The notes below the pieces were generated by a model. That model worked only from the letters and a program-made list of their open reading frames with translations. It did no database searches and was not told where the DNA came from. A program made the position numbers and the translations under genes. A stretch of 64,000 bases of DNA from the NCBI RefSeq assembly GCF_029774175.1, contig NZ_CP103834.1:2304402-2368401 (forward strand), read 5' to 3'. Position 1 is the first letter of the stretch, and every line of letters starts with the position of its first letter. This document shows positions 49,806 to 58,727 of the stretch, piece by piece. The DNA is from Actinobacillus genomosp. 1. GTDB taxonomy: Bacteria; Pseudomonadota; Gammaproteobacteria; Enterobacterales; Pasteurellaceae.

Positions 49806-49891
49806 TTTTGCAAAAGCTATTTCAAATCCTACCGCCTGTGACAGTTAGCCATTATAATTCAAATAAAGGTTTCACACACGAGGAATTACCG

Positions 49892-50971
49892 ATGAAAAAG
49901 TCCCTTATTACTCTCTGTTTTGCAGCATTTTTAGCTGGCGTTCCGCTAATGGCAGAACAGCCAAACGTAGAAAATCTTGATTTAATTCCGGTTGCAAATT
50001 TACCGACGGTGGAGGCGGAATTAACCGTTGCACCGAATGTACCTAAGCCGTTAGCACGTAATACGCCGGCAAAAGTCGTGGTAAAACTAGAAACTTTAGA
50101 AAAAGTGATGGAAATCGAAAAAGGCGTGAAGTTTAAATATTGGACGTTTAACGGCTCAACACCGGCACCTTTTATTCGAGTGCGTGAGGGCGATATGGTG
50201 GAAGTACAAGTTTCCAATCCGGCAAACGGTAAAATGGCGCATGCGGTTGATTTCCATTCTGCCGCCGCACCGGACGGTGGTGCAAAAGCAAGTTTAACTG
50301 AAATCGGTAAACAAACCACATTTGCCTTTCGGGCGATGTCACCAGGATTATATTTATACCATTGCGGTGCTGATCCGGTTTCGGTGCATTTGGGCAAAGG
50401 GATGTTCGGTTTAATGCTGGTGGAGCCGAAAGAGGGCTTACCGAAAGTTGATAAAGAATTTTATTTAATGCAAAACGAATTTTATGTGAAAGACGGTGCA
50501 AATCCCGAGCTGAAAATTTTCGATATGGGCAAAGCCAGCTATGAATTACCCGATTATGTGGTGTTTAACGGTAAAGTCGGTTCGACCACCGGCGAAAATG
50601 CTTTAAAAGCGAAAGTCGGCGAGAAAGTCCGTTTGTTTGTCGGTAATGCCGGACCAAATAAAATTTCTTCATTCCATTTAATCGGTAAGCCGTTTGATAC
50701 GGTCTATGTTGAAGGCGGTTCGCTTAAAAACCATCACGTACAAACGACATTGATTCCGGCAGGCGGTGTTACTGTGGTTGAAATGGAAATGAAAGTACCG
50801 GGCGAATATACCTTTATAGATCACAGTATTTTTAGAACCGATAAAGGGGCAAAAGGCAAGTTAATTGTTGAAGGCGAGGAAAATCCGGAAATTTATACCG
50901 GTAAAACCAAAGAACAAAAATACGATAAAGTTAATCCGGATGCGGATATTGATGCCGGTTACGTGCATTAA
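49892..50971 (+). CDS. nirK: Copper-containing nitrite reductase (NirK/AniA type)
   Basis: Periplasmic reduction of nitrite to nitric oxide. From ATG 49892 (GAGGAATTACCG upstream; earlier frame rejected) 359 residues. Sec signal to about residue 22 (FAAFLAGVPLMAEQ), without a lipobox, unlike the lipid-linked AniA of Neisseria. Two cupredoxin domains: type 2 copper His in HAVDFHSA and later FHLIGKPFD; type 1 copper Cys/His/Met in YLYHCGADPVSVHLGKGMFG. TATAAT at 49853-49858 is a possible -10. No FNR box was seen. Confidence 0.94.
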   Translation: MKKSLITLCFAAFLAGVPLMAEQPNVENLDLIPVANLPTVEAELTVAPNVPKPLARNTPAKVVVKLETLEKVMEIEKGVKFKYWTFNGSTPAPFIRVREGDMVEVQVSNPANGKMAHAVDFHSAAAPDGGAKASLTEIGKQTTFAFRAMSPGLYLYHCGADPVSVHLGKGMFGLMLVEPKEGLPKVDKEFYLMQNEFYVKDGANPELKIFDMGKASYELPDYVVFNGKVGSTTGENALKAKVGEKVRLFVGNAGPNKISSFHLIGKPFDTVYVEGGSLKNHHVQTTLIPAGGVTVVEMEMKVPGEYTFIDHSIFRTDKGAKGKLIVEGEENPEIYTGKTKEQKYDKVNPDADIDAGYVH

Positions 50972-50986
50972 TGACAGTTAAATAAA

Positions 50987-51014
50987 AAACTCAGCCGTCG
51001 AGCTGAGTTTTTTT
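50987..51014. terminator. Terminator after nirK
   Basis: AAACTCAGC-CGTCGA-GCTGAGTTT with following T residues, usable by both convergent genes. Confidence 0.9.
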
Positions 51015-51039
51015 ATCTGCATTTGAAAATAGCCGAAGA

Positions 51040-52290
51040 TTAATGACCGCTTAACACTTTTGCCGGTTCTAATTTTGCCGCTCGGGTTGCCGGATAGAGG
51101 CTGGCGAATAGACTTAACACAATGGTGGCGATTAACACATAAGCGACATCTTGCCAATGTAATTCACTTGGTAGGAAATCTACGAAGTAAACACCGTCCG
51201 ATAACAATTTGATCCCGAAAAATCCTTCAATCGCTTTAATCATTGCGGTTAAATTTAACGAAAGTATCACGCCGAGTATAATCCCTGCCAACGCTCCTTT
51301 CATACCGGACAATAAACCGTACCACAGAAAAATACGTTTGATAAAACTATTATTCGCACCAAGTGTGCGCATAATCGCAATATCACCTTGCTTATCTTTT
51401 ACTGCCATAATCAGCGTAGAAATAATATTAAAACACGCCACGCCGATCACTAATACCATTGCAATATACATCACGGTGCGAACCAGCTGAATATCGTTAT
51501 ACATATAGCCGAATTTTTCAATCCAAGTGTTGAGGTACAGCGGTTGATTAAAGTTGGCGAGTTCCGGCATTTGCAGTTCTTGTACTTTGAATGGTTCTTT
51601 TAATGCCAGCTCAATGCCCGAATATTCATTCGGTTGATATTCCAATAACTCTTGGGCTTTTTCAATCGGCAATAACGCATAGCTATGATCCAGTTGCCCT
51701 TCCAATTTTAGTACGCCGGTTACCGGTAAGCTGAAACGTAACGGTTGAGCCAATTTACCGTCCTCGGTTGGCTGCGGCAATAATAGCGTGACTTCATCGC
51801 CGGCGGCGACTTCCAAATCTTTAGCAATACCGGCACCAAGAATTAAACCGCCTTGTTGATGGAACGCTTGCCATTGTTCACTCGGAATATAATGGCTAAG
51901 TGAACTGACTTTATCTTGCTTAACCGGATCAACGCCTCGAACTTGGGCGATTTTTAGTTGTGTACCGTTTTCAATCAAGCCGGTAAAGCTGACAAAAGGC
52001 GAAGAAGCGGTCACATTCGGATTACTATTTGCAAGATTTTCCAGTTTTTTACCCGCTTGTATCGGGGCATTTTCATTACCATGGTAGGAATACAGTTCAG
52101 CGTGCGGAACAACGGAAAGCACCCGCTGATTTAGTTCCCGCTCGAAACCGTTCATCGCACTTAAGCCGATAATTAACACCGCTACACCAAGTGCAATCCC
52201 AATACTGGAAAATAGTGAGATCAACGAAACCAGCCGACTTTTTTGTTTGCCTCGTTGATAACGCCAGCTAATAAAAAAAGGGGTATTCAT
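51040..52290 (-). CDS. lolE: Lipoprotein-releasing system permease LolE
   Basis: Inner-membrane subunit of LolCDE, which lifts outer-membrane lipoproteins out of the inner membrane and passes them to LolA. 416 residues, MacB/FtsX-like: one N-terminal helix (RLVSLISLFSSIGIALGVAVLIIGLSAMNGFE), a large periplasmic domain (to about 265), and three C-terminal helices ending SLYPATRAAKLEPAKVLSGH. Adjacent to lolD with the stop and start sharing one base. LolE rather than LolC is assigned from order and C-terminus. Confidence 0.92.
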   Translation of the reverse strand: MNTPFFISWRYQRGKQKSRLVSLISLFSSIGIALGVAVLIIGLSAMNGFERELNQRVLSVVPHAELYSYHGNENAPIQAGKKLENLANSNPNVTASSPFVSFTGLIENGTQLKIAQVRGVDPVKQDKVSSLSHYIPSEQWQAFHQQGGLILGAGIAKDLEVAAGDEVTLLLPQPTEDGKLAQPLRFSLPVTGVLKLEGQLDHSYALLPIEKAQELLEYQPNEYSGIELALKEPFKVQELQMPELANFNQPLYLNTWIEKFGYMYNDIQLVRTVMYIAMVLVIGVACFNIISTLIMAVKDKQGDIAIMRTLGANNSFIKRIFLWYGLLSGMKGALAGIILGVILSLNLTAMIKAIEGFFGIKLLSDGVYFVDFLPSELHWQDVAYVLIATIVLSLFASLYPATRAAKLEPAKVLSGH

Positions 52291-52970
52291 TAATCCGCCT
52301 CACTTAATACGCCGTCTCGCATCACAAAGCGGCGAGCTAATTTATTTGCCAGATTTAAGTCGTGAGTAACCAACAAAAACGCAATATTTTGTTCGGTATT
52401 CAGTTGTTTGAGCAGATCAAAAATACTTTCGGTGGTTTTTTGGTCGAGGTTACCGGTCGGCTCATCGGCTAACACGAGTGACGGATGATTAACTAATGCA
52501 CGGGCAATCGCGACACGTTGGCGTTCACCACCGGAAAGTGCTGAGGGACGATGGGTAATTCGGTGCGATAATCCGACCGCTTGTAGCATTTTTTCGGCTC
52601 GATCGCGTGCTTCACTTTTATTTTGATTACCGATTAGCATTGGCATCATCACATTTTCAAGCGCAGTAAAATCCGCCATTAAGTGATGGAATTGGTAAAC
52701 GAAACCGAGATTTTGGTTACGCAGTTGCGCCAGTTTATTCGCACTTAATTTTTGTAGCGATTGTTGTTTGATCCAAACTTCGCCGGAACTCGGTTGATCT
52801 AAACCGCCAAGCGTATGTAATAGGGTGCTTTTGCCTGAACCGGATGAGCCGACAATCGCGACTAATTCACCGCTATTCATCGAAAATGAAACGTCTTTGA
52901 GGACTTGCACCTTTTGGTTGCCCTCATCATAAAATTTGCTGATATTTTCACAGCGTAATAATTCGGTCAT
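52290..52970 (-). CDS. lolD: Lipoprotein-releasing system ATPase LolD
   Basis: ATPase powering LolCDE. From ATG 52970, 226 residues: Walker A IVGSSGSGKSTLLHTLGGLD, signature LSGGERQRVAIARAL, Walker B LVLADEPTGNLD, H-loop LLVTHDLNLA. The Q-loop region with FVYQFHHLMADFTALENVMMP is typical of LolD. The frame continues to 53018 but that part lies in repeat-bearing spacer. Overlaps lolE; separated from lolC by 209 bp containing two palindromic elements. Confidence 0.95.
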   Translation of the reverse strand: MTELLRCENISKFYDEGNQKVQVLKDVSFSMNSGELVAIVGSSGSGKSTLLHTLGGLDQPSSGEVWIKQQSLQKLSANKLAQLRNQNLGFVYQFHHLMADFTALENVMMPMLIGNQNKSEARDRAEKMLQAVGLSHRITHRPSALSGGERQRVAIARALVNHPSLVLADEPTGNLDQKTTESIFDLLKQLNTEQNIAFLLVTHDLNLANKLARRFVMRDGVLSEAD

Positions 52971-53005
52971 ATTGCTTTTATCTTCATTTAAGTGGAAATA
53001 TTTAG

Positions 53006-53177
53006 AACTACGGAACACACTGAATACACAGGAATTTTTTCCGTACTATCCGAGTATTCCGTGGTTAAGAATATTTATATCCCAATCCGAGGTTTCTCTT
53101 GTAAACCTCAGAATACACGGAATACATAGAAATTATTGCATTTTATTTTCCGTGTTATCCGAGTATTCCGTGGTTAA
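53006..53177. repeat. Two copies of the dispersed palindromic element in the lolC-lolD gap
   Basis: Copy 1 (53006-53068) runs from AACTACGGAACACACTGAA to GAGTATTCCGTGGTTAA; copy 2 (53112-53177) from AATACACGGAATACATAGAA to the same end. Both match the element inside fhuD (27957-28028). A small hairpin (GAGGTTT/AAACCTC) sits between them. In most relatives lolC and lolD are closer, so the gap is probably due to these insertions. Confidence 0.85.
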
Positions 53178-53179
53178 AA

Positions 53180-54352
53180 CTATTCGTATCTCAATGCTTG
53201 AGCCGGTTCGATTTTTGCCGCTCGGTATGCCGGATAAAGGGTACAAACCAATGACAACACAATCGAAGTCACGATAATGGTTGCTACCTGCATTGGCGAA
53301 ATCAGTGTCGGTAGATGAATATTCGGATTGAGTAATGCCACAATCTCATCCAAATTGAGCGTGATAATCGTACCGATAATGCCACCCAAAATCGAACCGA
53401 TTACGCCGACAATCGCACCTTGGAAAATAAAAATTTGTGTCACTTGTCGTTTAGTTAAACCTTGGGTTTGTAAGATGGCGATTTCACCTTGTTTATCCAC
53501 CACCATCAGACTAAGTGAGGTTACGATATTGGAAATGGCAACGATAATGATCAGGCTGATTAATAAACCCATCATATTTTTTTCCATACGAACCGCTTGG
53601 AAAAATTCGCCTTTTTGTTCTCGCCAGTCACTAATTTTGTAGTTATCTGCAGCGAAATATTGACCAAGTTCGGTAACTTGGAAAGGATCTTGCAAATATA
53701 GACGCATACCTTGCACTTGATCTTCGGTTATCCGCAGTAAACGACCAACATCAGCAAGGTTGGCGAAAAGGGTATATTCGCTCGCTTCATTATTTGTATG
53801 ATAAATACCAACCACATTAAATAAACGCTGAACCGGTACACGTCCCATCGGTGTATATTGGCTGTTTTCAGTAATCATTAAGCGGATTTTTTCGCCCTTA
53901 CCAATATTTAACTTGTTAGCAAGACGTGAGCCGATCAATACGTTAAATTCACCTTGAGGTAAGAGCGTTTTAACAGCTTCGCCAATCAACATTGGATCGT
54001 CATTTTCATTCTCAACACCAAGTAACTGACCGGCGTTGATCCCTTGCTGGCTTTGGATAATCACATTCGTTTTATTAATCGCCACACTTTTACTGGCAAA
54101 TGCCGGTAAGCTAAGCGATTGATTTTTATCGAAATGTCCTTCTTGTGGTAACACAATGGCGTGCGGCAGCGTTGAAAGTAAATTGCGCTTTTGCATATTC
54201 TCCAAACCGTTCATTACCGACAGCACGATCACTAATGCCATTACGCCAAGTACGATCCCGAAACTTGCTAAGTTGGTCACCAAACGCCCGAACCGGTCGG
54301 CACTTTTGGAACGCCAATAACGAAAGGCAATAAAAAGAGTTGTTAAATTCAT
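53180..54352 (-). CDS. lolC: Lipoprotein-releasing system permease LolC
   Basis: 390 residues, partner of LolE. Same layout: N-terminal helix near RLVTNLASFGIVLGVMALVIVLSVMNGLE, periplasmic domain with the hook-type loop expected in LolC for LolA recruitment (residues about 160-180), and C-terminal helices (VEIAI-like QGEIAILQTQGLTKRQVTQIF) ending PAYRAAKIEPAQALRYE. First gene of lolC-lolD-lolE; its stop is 3 bp from a palindromic element. Confidence 0.93.
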   Translation of the reverse strand: MNLTTLFIAFRYWRSKSADRFGRLVTNLASFGIVLGVMALVIVLSVMNGLENMQKRNLLSTLPHAIVLPQEGHFDKNQSLSLPAFASKSVAINKTNVIIQSQQGINAGQLLGVENENDDPMLIGEAVKTLLPQGEFNVLIGSRLANKLNIGKGEKIRLMITENSQYTPMGRVPVQRLFNVVGIYHTNNEASEYTLFANLADVGRLLRITEDQVQGMRLYLQDPFQVTELGQYFAADNYKISDWREQKGEFFQAVRMEKNMMGLLISLIIIVAISNIVTSLSLMVVDKQGEIAILQTQGLTKRQVTQIFIFQGAIVGVIGSILGGIIGTIITLNLDEIVALLNPNIHLPTLISPMQVATIIVTSIVLSLVCTLYPAYRAAKIEPAQALRYE

Positions 54353-54387
54353 AGTTTATCTTGAGTTACATCACTCCAATACAAAAG

Positions 54388-54443
54388 CAAGCGGTCAAAT
54401 TTACCGAATTTTTTGCAAATTTTCGCTAATTTTAAACCGCTTG
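54388..54443 (-). terminator. USS inverted pair between hydroxyacid dehydrogenase and lolC
   Basis: CAAGCGGTcAAATTT (from 54388) and AATTTTaAACCGCTTG (to 54443): imperfect stem, likely end of the upstream gene. Confidence 0.7.
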
Positions 54444-54476
54444 TGTCTTTTGGAAATGAGGCTATTTCGTAGAAAA

Positions 54477-55427
54477 TTATTTTCCGTTGAGTACAAATTC
54501 TTCCATATTCTGCGTCACTTTATTCACTAAAGTGGTAACCGCCGAATTGCTTGCCCACGCAACGTGCGGGGTAATTAATAAGTTCGGTAAACGTTTTGCC
54601 GCCTGCATTAACGGATTGTCTTTTTCCGGCGGTTCTTTGACTAATACGTCCAGCGCCGCACCGGCAATCTTGCCCTGTTCTAAAGCCGCTAATAATGCTG
54701 CTTCATCCACTAACGGGCCTCTGCCGGTATTGATTAAATAAGCGGTCGGTTTCATTAATGCCAAGGTTTCGGCGTTAATCAGGTTTTGAGTTGAATCGGT
54801 GAGCGGGCAATGTAATGAAATAATATCTGCTTGCTTAAACACTTCTTCAAAAGCGGTATAACCTTCGCGAATTTCAGTTGCACCTTTGTGTTCTGCAAAA
54901 ATGACTTTCATTCCAACCGCTTGTGCTAAGCGAGCCACCTCCGAACCGGTGTTGCCTTTGCCGAAAATACCTAAGGTTGAGCCACGAATATCGGTTACCG
55001 GATGATCGACATAGCAGAATTGTCCGCAAGTCGCCCAACGATCCGAGGTGATTTGATCACGGTGATAACCGATTAAGCTGTGTTTCAGCGCAAAAATCAT
55101 GCCTAAAACGTGTTCCGGCACCGTTGTGGTGGAATAGCCGGTTACGTTTTTTACTGCAATACCCAGCTCTTTCGCCGCGACTAAATCAACATTATTGGTA
55201 CCGGTGGCGGTAATCGCAATTAATTTCAGTTTCGGTAATTGAGCCAGTAATTCTCTGCCGAGTAATACTTTGCTAGTGACAATAATATCCGCATCTTTAG
55301 CACGCTCAAAGGTTTGTGAAGAATCGGTACTGTCGTATTCCGTCCAAGTATGAGGAAAGGAAGGGCGAGGGATTTCGTGGGTAGGCACACCGGTTTTATC
55401 CAGAAAAACGATATTAAGTGCAGTCAT
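54477..55427 (-). CDS. D-2-hydroxyacid dehydrogenase (glycerate dehydrogenase/hydroxypyruvate reductase-like)
   Basis: 316 residues, NAD-dependent. Rossmann motif LGIFGKGNTGSEVARLAQ near residue 150; catalytic Arg in NTGRGPLVDEAAL, Glu in KEPPEKDNP and His in LITPHVAWAS. The family includes glycerate, formate and lactate dehydrogenases; residues around TGYSTTTVPEHVLGMIFAL resemble HprA-type glycerate dehydrogenases of Haemophilus. Exact substrate not decided by sequence. AGGAGGCTCC precedes the ATG. Confidence 0.88.
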   Translation of the reverse strand: MTALNIVFLDKTGVPTHEIPRPSFPHTWTEYDSTDSSQTFERAKDADIIVTSKVLLGRELLAQLPKLKLIAITATGTNNVDLVAAKELGIAVKNVTGYSTTTVPEHVLGMIFALKHSLIGYHRDQITSDRWATCGQFCYVDHPVTDIRGSTLGIFGKGNTGSEVARLAQAVGMKVIFAEHKGATEIREGYTAFEEVFKQADIISLHCPLTDSTQNLINAETLALMKPTAYLINTGRGPLVDEAALLAALEQGKIAGAALDVLVKEPPEKDNPLMQAAKRLPNLLITPHVAWASNSAVTTLVNKVTQNMEEFVLNGK

Positions 55428-55446
55428 AGGAGGCTCCTTAAATTTT

Positions 55447-55477
55447 TACCACGAGAAGTAATGACTCCCCGTGGTAA
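55447..55477. repeat. Hairpin between kdsA and hydroxyacid dehydrogenase genes
   Basis: TTACCACG (55447-55454) and CGTGGTAA (55470-55477). The arms resemble the tips of the dispersed palindromic element (ACCACGG/CCGTGGT), so it could be a shrunken remnant or a simple terminator. Confidence 0.5.
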
Positions 55478-55483
55478 TAGGCA

Positions 55484-56338
55484 TTAGTTTGATGTATCAA
55501 TTTCTTCGAATGATTTAACTAAATCGTCAATCGCTTTCATTTGGCTAACGAATGCTTCTAATTTTGATAACGGTAAGGCTGACGGACCGTCACATTTTGC
55601 ATTATTCGGATCCGGATGCGCCTCAAGGAATAAACCGGCTAAACCGATCGCCATACCGCTACGAGCTAATTCAGTTACTTGATCACGGCGACCACCTGAT
55701 GCTGCACCGAACGGGTCACGGCATTGTAGAGAGTGAGTCACGTCAAAAATGACCGGACAGCCTTTCGATACTTTTTTCATAATGTTAAAGCCAAGCATAT
55801 CCACCACTAAATTATCGTAGCCGAAGTTGGTACCACGGTCGCAAAGAATCACGTTTTCGTTACCGCATTCCGCAATTTTTTCTACGATATTACCCATTTG
55901 ACCCGGGCTTAAAAATTGTGGTTTTTTCACATTAATTACTGCACCGGTACGTGCCATTGCTTCGACTAAGTCCGTTTGGCGAGCTAAGAACGCCGGTAAC
56001 TGGATAATATCCACCACTTCCGCAACCGGTTTACATTGATAAATTTCGTGTACGTCAGTAATAATGCTCACGCCGAACGTATCTTTTAATTCTTGGAAGA
56101 TTTTTAAACCTTCTTCCATACCTGGGCCACGGTAAGAGTGAATTGACGAGCGGTTCGCTTTATCGAAAGACGCTTTAAATACATAAGGCACGCCGAGTTT
56201 GTTAGTGACTTCTACGTATTTTTCACAGACACGCATTGCCATATCACGGCTTTCTAATACGTTCATACCACCGAATAAAGTAAACGGCTTGTCATTCGCC
56301 ACTTCAATATTGCCGGCTTTTACGATTTTGTTGTTCAT
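55484..56338 (-). CDS. kdsA: 3-deoxy-8-phosphooctulonate synthase KdsA
   Basis: Condenses PEP and arabinose 5-phosphate to KDO 8-phosphate for lipopolysaccharide. 284 residues. Typical stretches: FTLFGGMNVLESRDMAMRVCEKY, ASFDKANRSSIHSYRGPGMEEG, IQLPAFLARQTDLVEAMA, VNVKKPQFLSPGQMG and LEAHPDPNNAKCDGPSALPL. Last conserved member of the prfA-prmC-sirB1-kdsA cluster. Confidence 0.97.
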   Translation of the reverse strand: MNNKIVKAGNIEVANDKPFTLFGGMNVLESRDMAMRVCEKYVEVTNKLGVPYVFKASFDKANRSSIHSYRGPGMEEGLKIFQELKDTFGVSIITDVHEIYQCKPVAEVVDIIQLPAFLARQTDLVEAMARTGAVINVKKPQFLSPGQMGNIVEKIAECGNENVILCDRGTNFGYDNLVVDMLGFNIMKKVSKGCPVIFDVTHSLQCRDPFGAASGGRRDQVTELARSGMAIGLAGLFLEAHPDPNNAKCDGPSALPLSKLEAFVSQMKAIDDLVKSFEEIDTSN

Positions 56339-56388
56339 GTTCTATTTCCTTAATCCAAAAGGATTTTAAGTAAGTTAAAGGTTAAAAA

Positions 56389-57255
56389 TTAATGTAATCG
56401 ACTTTCTTTACTTTTTTGCTCTAAGCCTTTTATTTCGAGTTTGAGCATGACTGCAGAAGGATCTTCCGGACATTGATCGATAAAATAACTGAGATCTTCA
56501 TAAGCAGCTTGGAAGCAATCCATACTTGCCAGCACCATACCGCGATCACGGATTTCATACGGATCTTCCGGGCTGAATACTAAGCGATATTCGATTAAGC
56601 GTAAGGTTTCTTCGTATTTACCTTCACGAGTGAGAGCCATTTTAAACACGGTTTCCACTCGTTCTAATAATTCGGACGGTTTTGCTCGGCGAAGTAATTC
56701 GGGAGTAAGCTCCGTACCGTAGCCGATTTCACCTTCAAGCCATTTACCGAGCAATTCCAACGGCATAAAACTGCCGTCCCACGGATTAATAAAACGCACG
56801 GTGGTTTTGCCTTTCTCATCTTTCATCTCGGCACGCAGAATTAACTGAGTCGGAAAATTGACCGGATAAATCGGTAAATCGAGCGACGCCGCTAAATAAA
56901 GCACGATTGCGCCAACCGAAACCGGCATACCTGAATGGGTGCGAATCACTTTATTGAGTAAAAGATTATCCGTATGGAAATATTGCTGATAATGGCAGTT
57001 AAATCCCCATTCCTGATAAACTAAAGTAAGCAATTGTCGGATTCTGTCCGCATCGGATTCGGCATTCACTTGATAGCGTGCTTTTTTCACTAATGCCGAC
57101 ATTAAGCCGAATACTTGCGGTTCGGTTAAGGAATCATCCACCAGTAACGTTAAGCGAACCATTTCACGATATAAATATTTTTGTAATTCTTTCGGGCTGA
57201 TTTCAACTTTCGGCAGATCTAATTCTTTTAATAATTCTTCAATCACATCGTCCAT
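56389..57255 (-). CDS. sirB1: SirB1 family protein (transglutaminase-like plus TPR)
   Basis: 288-residue conserved protein of unknown activity. Residues 60-170 hold the transglutaminase-like region (HYQQYFHTDNLLLNKVIRTHSGMPVSVGAIVLYLAASL), residues 200-280 a TPR-like tail (ALTREGKYEETLRLIEYRLVFSPEDPYEIRDRG). Abuts prmC with no gap. In gamma-proteobacteria the order prfA-prmC-sirB-kdsA is conserved, which supports the name. Confidence 0.88.
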   Translation of the reverse strand: MDDVIEELLKELDLPKVEISPKELQKYLYREMVRLTLLVDDSLTEPQVFGLMSALVKKARYQVNAESDADRIRQLLTLVYQEWGFNCHYQQYFHTDNLLLNKVIRTHSGMPVSVGAIVLYLAASLDLPIYPVNFPTQLILRAEMKDEKGKTTVRFINPWDGSFMPLELLGKWLEGEIGYGTELTPELLRRAKPSELLERVETVFKMALTREGKYEETLRLIEYRLVFSPEDPYEIRDRGMVLASMDCFQAAYEDLSYFIDQCPEDPSAVMLKLEIKGLEQKSKESRLH

Positions 57256-58128
57256 TTATTTTGCCTTTCTTACTGCTTTAGTTAAGCGGTCATTACCGCC
57301 GTAATCTTGGAATGATTCGATCTCATCCCATTGATATTGTTGAAAAATTTGTTGAACCGCTTGAGCTTGTTGCCAACCGTGTTCGAGCATTAACGCACCA
57401 TTATCTAATAAGTAAAGCGGTGCGTTTTCGATAATTTTTTGCAAATCGCTCAAACCGTTTTGTTCGGCAACCAATGCAGAGAGTGGTTCGAATCGTACAT
57501 CGCCGTATTGTAGATTTTCATCTTGTTTATCAATATAGGGCGGATTACTGACAATAAGATCAAATTGTCGATTTTCAAGAGCGGAAAACCAATCGCTTTG
57601 TAAAAAACTTACGTTGCTAAAACCTAAATTTTGGCGATTGGTTTCGGCAAGTTGCACCGCTTCCGCTTTAAAATCCACACCGAGAATTTGTACATTATTG
57701 CCAAGTTCCGAAGCCAATGCTAAGGCGATAGCGCCTGTTCCCGTGCCGAGATCTAAGATTCGTAAAGTTTGCTGGATTTCCAACCGCTTGTAAGCCCAAT
57801 CCAAAGCGACTTCAACCAAACGTTCCGTATCCGGACGAGGAATTAACGTATGCGGTGAAACTTTCAATGGCAATGACCAAAATTCTTTTTCACCTAAAAT
57901 ATACGCCATCGGTTCGCCTTGCAAACGACGAGTTAATAGTTGCTCAAGCTCCGTCAATTCGGTTTGATTCAGTTCTGTTTCACCAAATGCAAAAATTGCA
58001 GATTTTGAGCGTTTTGTGACCGCTTGCAAAAGTAGATTCGCATCGGTTTTAGGGTTCAGGTAAGGATCTCGGGCAATATTGGCATTAAGTGCTTTTATTG
58101 CTTGTTCAAGCCATTGAGTATAGTTCAT
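57256..58128 (-). CDS. prmC: Release factor glutamine methyltransferase PrmC
   Basis: Methylates the GGQ glutamine of RF1 and RF2. From ATG 58128, 290 residues beginning MNYTQWLEQAIKALN; the frame open to 58227 would overlap the lipoprotein gene. SAM motif ILDLGTGTGAIALALASE near residue 118 and catalytic NPPY in IVSNPPYIDKQDE. It lies four bases after the lipoprotein stop and near its substrate gene prfA. Confidence 0.95.
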   Translation of the reverse strand: MNYTQWLEQAIKALNANIARDPYLNPKTDANLLLQAVTKRSKSAIFAFGETELNQTELTELEQLLTRRLQGEPMAYILGEKEFWSLPLKVSPHTLIPRPDTERLVEVALDWAYKRLEIQQTLRILDLGTGTGAIALALASELGNNVQILGVDFKAEAVQLAETNRQNLGFSNVSFLQSDWFSALENRQFDLIVSNPPYIDKQDENLQYGDVRFEPLSALVAEQNGLSDLQKIIENAPLYLLDNGALMLEHGWQQAQAVQQIFQQYQWDEIESFQDYGGNDRLTKAVRKAK

Positions 58129-58132
58129 ATCG

Positions 58133-58663
58133 TTATTTTGTCGGGCGAACGCAAAGTCCGTTACGAGCCGTACCGCCGATATTTTGTTTGATACTAAACG
58201 CATTAGAAGCGAAATTACTGACTTCAATATTTAACGGTTTTTGTTCCGCTTTGGCTAATTGGTTGTTAATTGCTTCGTAGTATTTTTGCTCGGTAGCGTT
58301 TAGCTTTTTATCCGTTTTTAATGCTTGTTGGATTTCCGCACTGTGCGCACGAGTAATAGTGCCGTCAATAAATTTATAGGTCAGTTGTTTGTTATCGTAA
58401 GACCAACTACCGGTACGTTTTACATCATATTGGAATAACAGTTTATCGTTCGGTAGCATTACTTTGCCTAAATAAGTCGCCTTGCCGTCTTCGGTTAATG
58501 TTACATTATTGCTTGTTGCTGCAATTTTACCGCCGTCCATACGGCATTCCCAGCTGCCTACAAAACTTTTTGCGCTCATAGGTTCATTTGTTGTAGAAGT
58601 TTGATTGTTGTAAGAACAGGCCGCAAGTAAGCTGATGGCTGTTACTAAAATAATTTTTTTCAT
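58133..58663 (-). CDS. Lipoprotein of unknown function
   Basis: 176 residues with a clear lipobox: MKKIILVTAISLLAACSYNN. The mature part (GSWECRMDGGKIAATSNNVT, KATYLGKVMLPNDKLLFQYDVKRTGSWSYDNKQLTYKF) looks like a small beta-rich domain that may bind a ligand; no known family recognised. Inserted between prfA and prmC, which normally adjoin. The two cysteines of the mature part (WEC and GLCVRP) might form a disulfide. Confidence 0.75.
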   Translation of the reverse strand: MKKIILVTAISLLAACSYNNQTSTTNEPMSAKSFVGSWECRMDGGKIAATSNNVTLTEDGKATYLGKVMLPNDKLLFQYDVKRTGSWSYDNKQLTYKFIDGTITRAHSAEIQQALKTDKKLNATEQKYYEAINNQLAKAEQKPLNIEVSNFASNAFSIKQNIGGTARNGLCVRPTK

Positions 58664-58727
58664 ATGCTTTCCTAAAATAAAAGTAAAATTTCAATAAAAG
58701 AGGAGGGCAATTTTGCCCTCATCACGA

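Noticed and set aside
49808..49891. Longer nirK start
   Set aside because: The added 28 residues precede a standard signal peptide and overlap the probable promoter; GAGGAA lies before the ATG at 49892.
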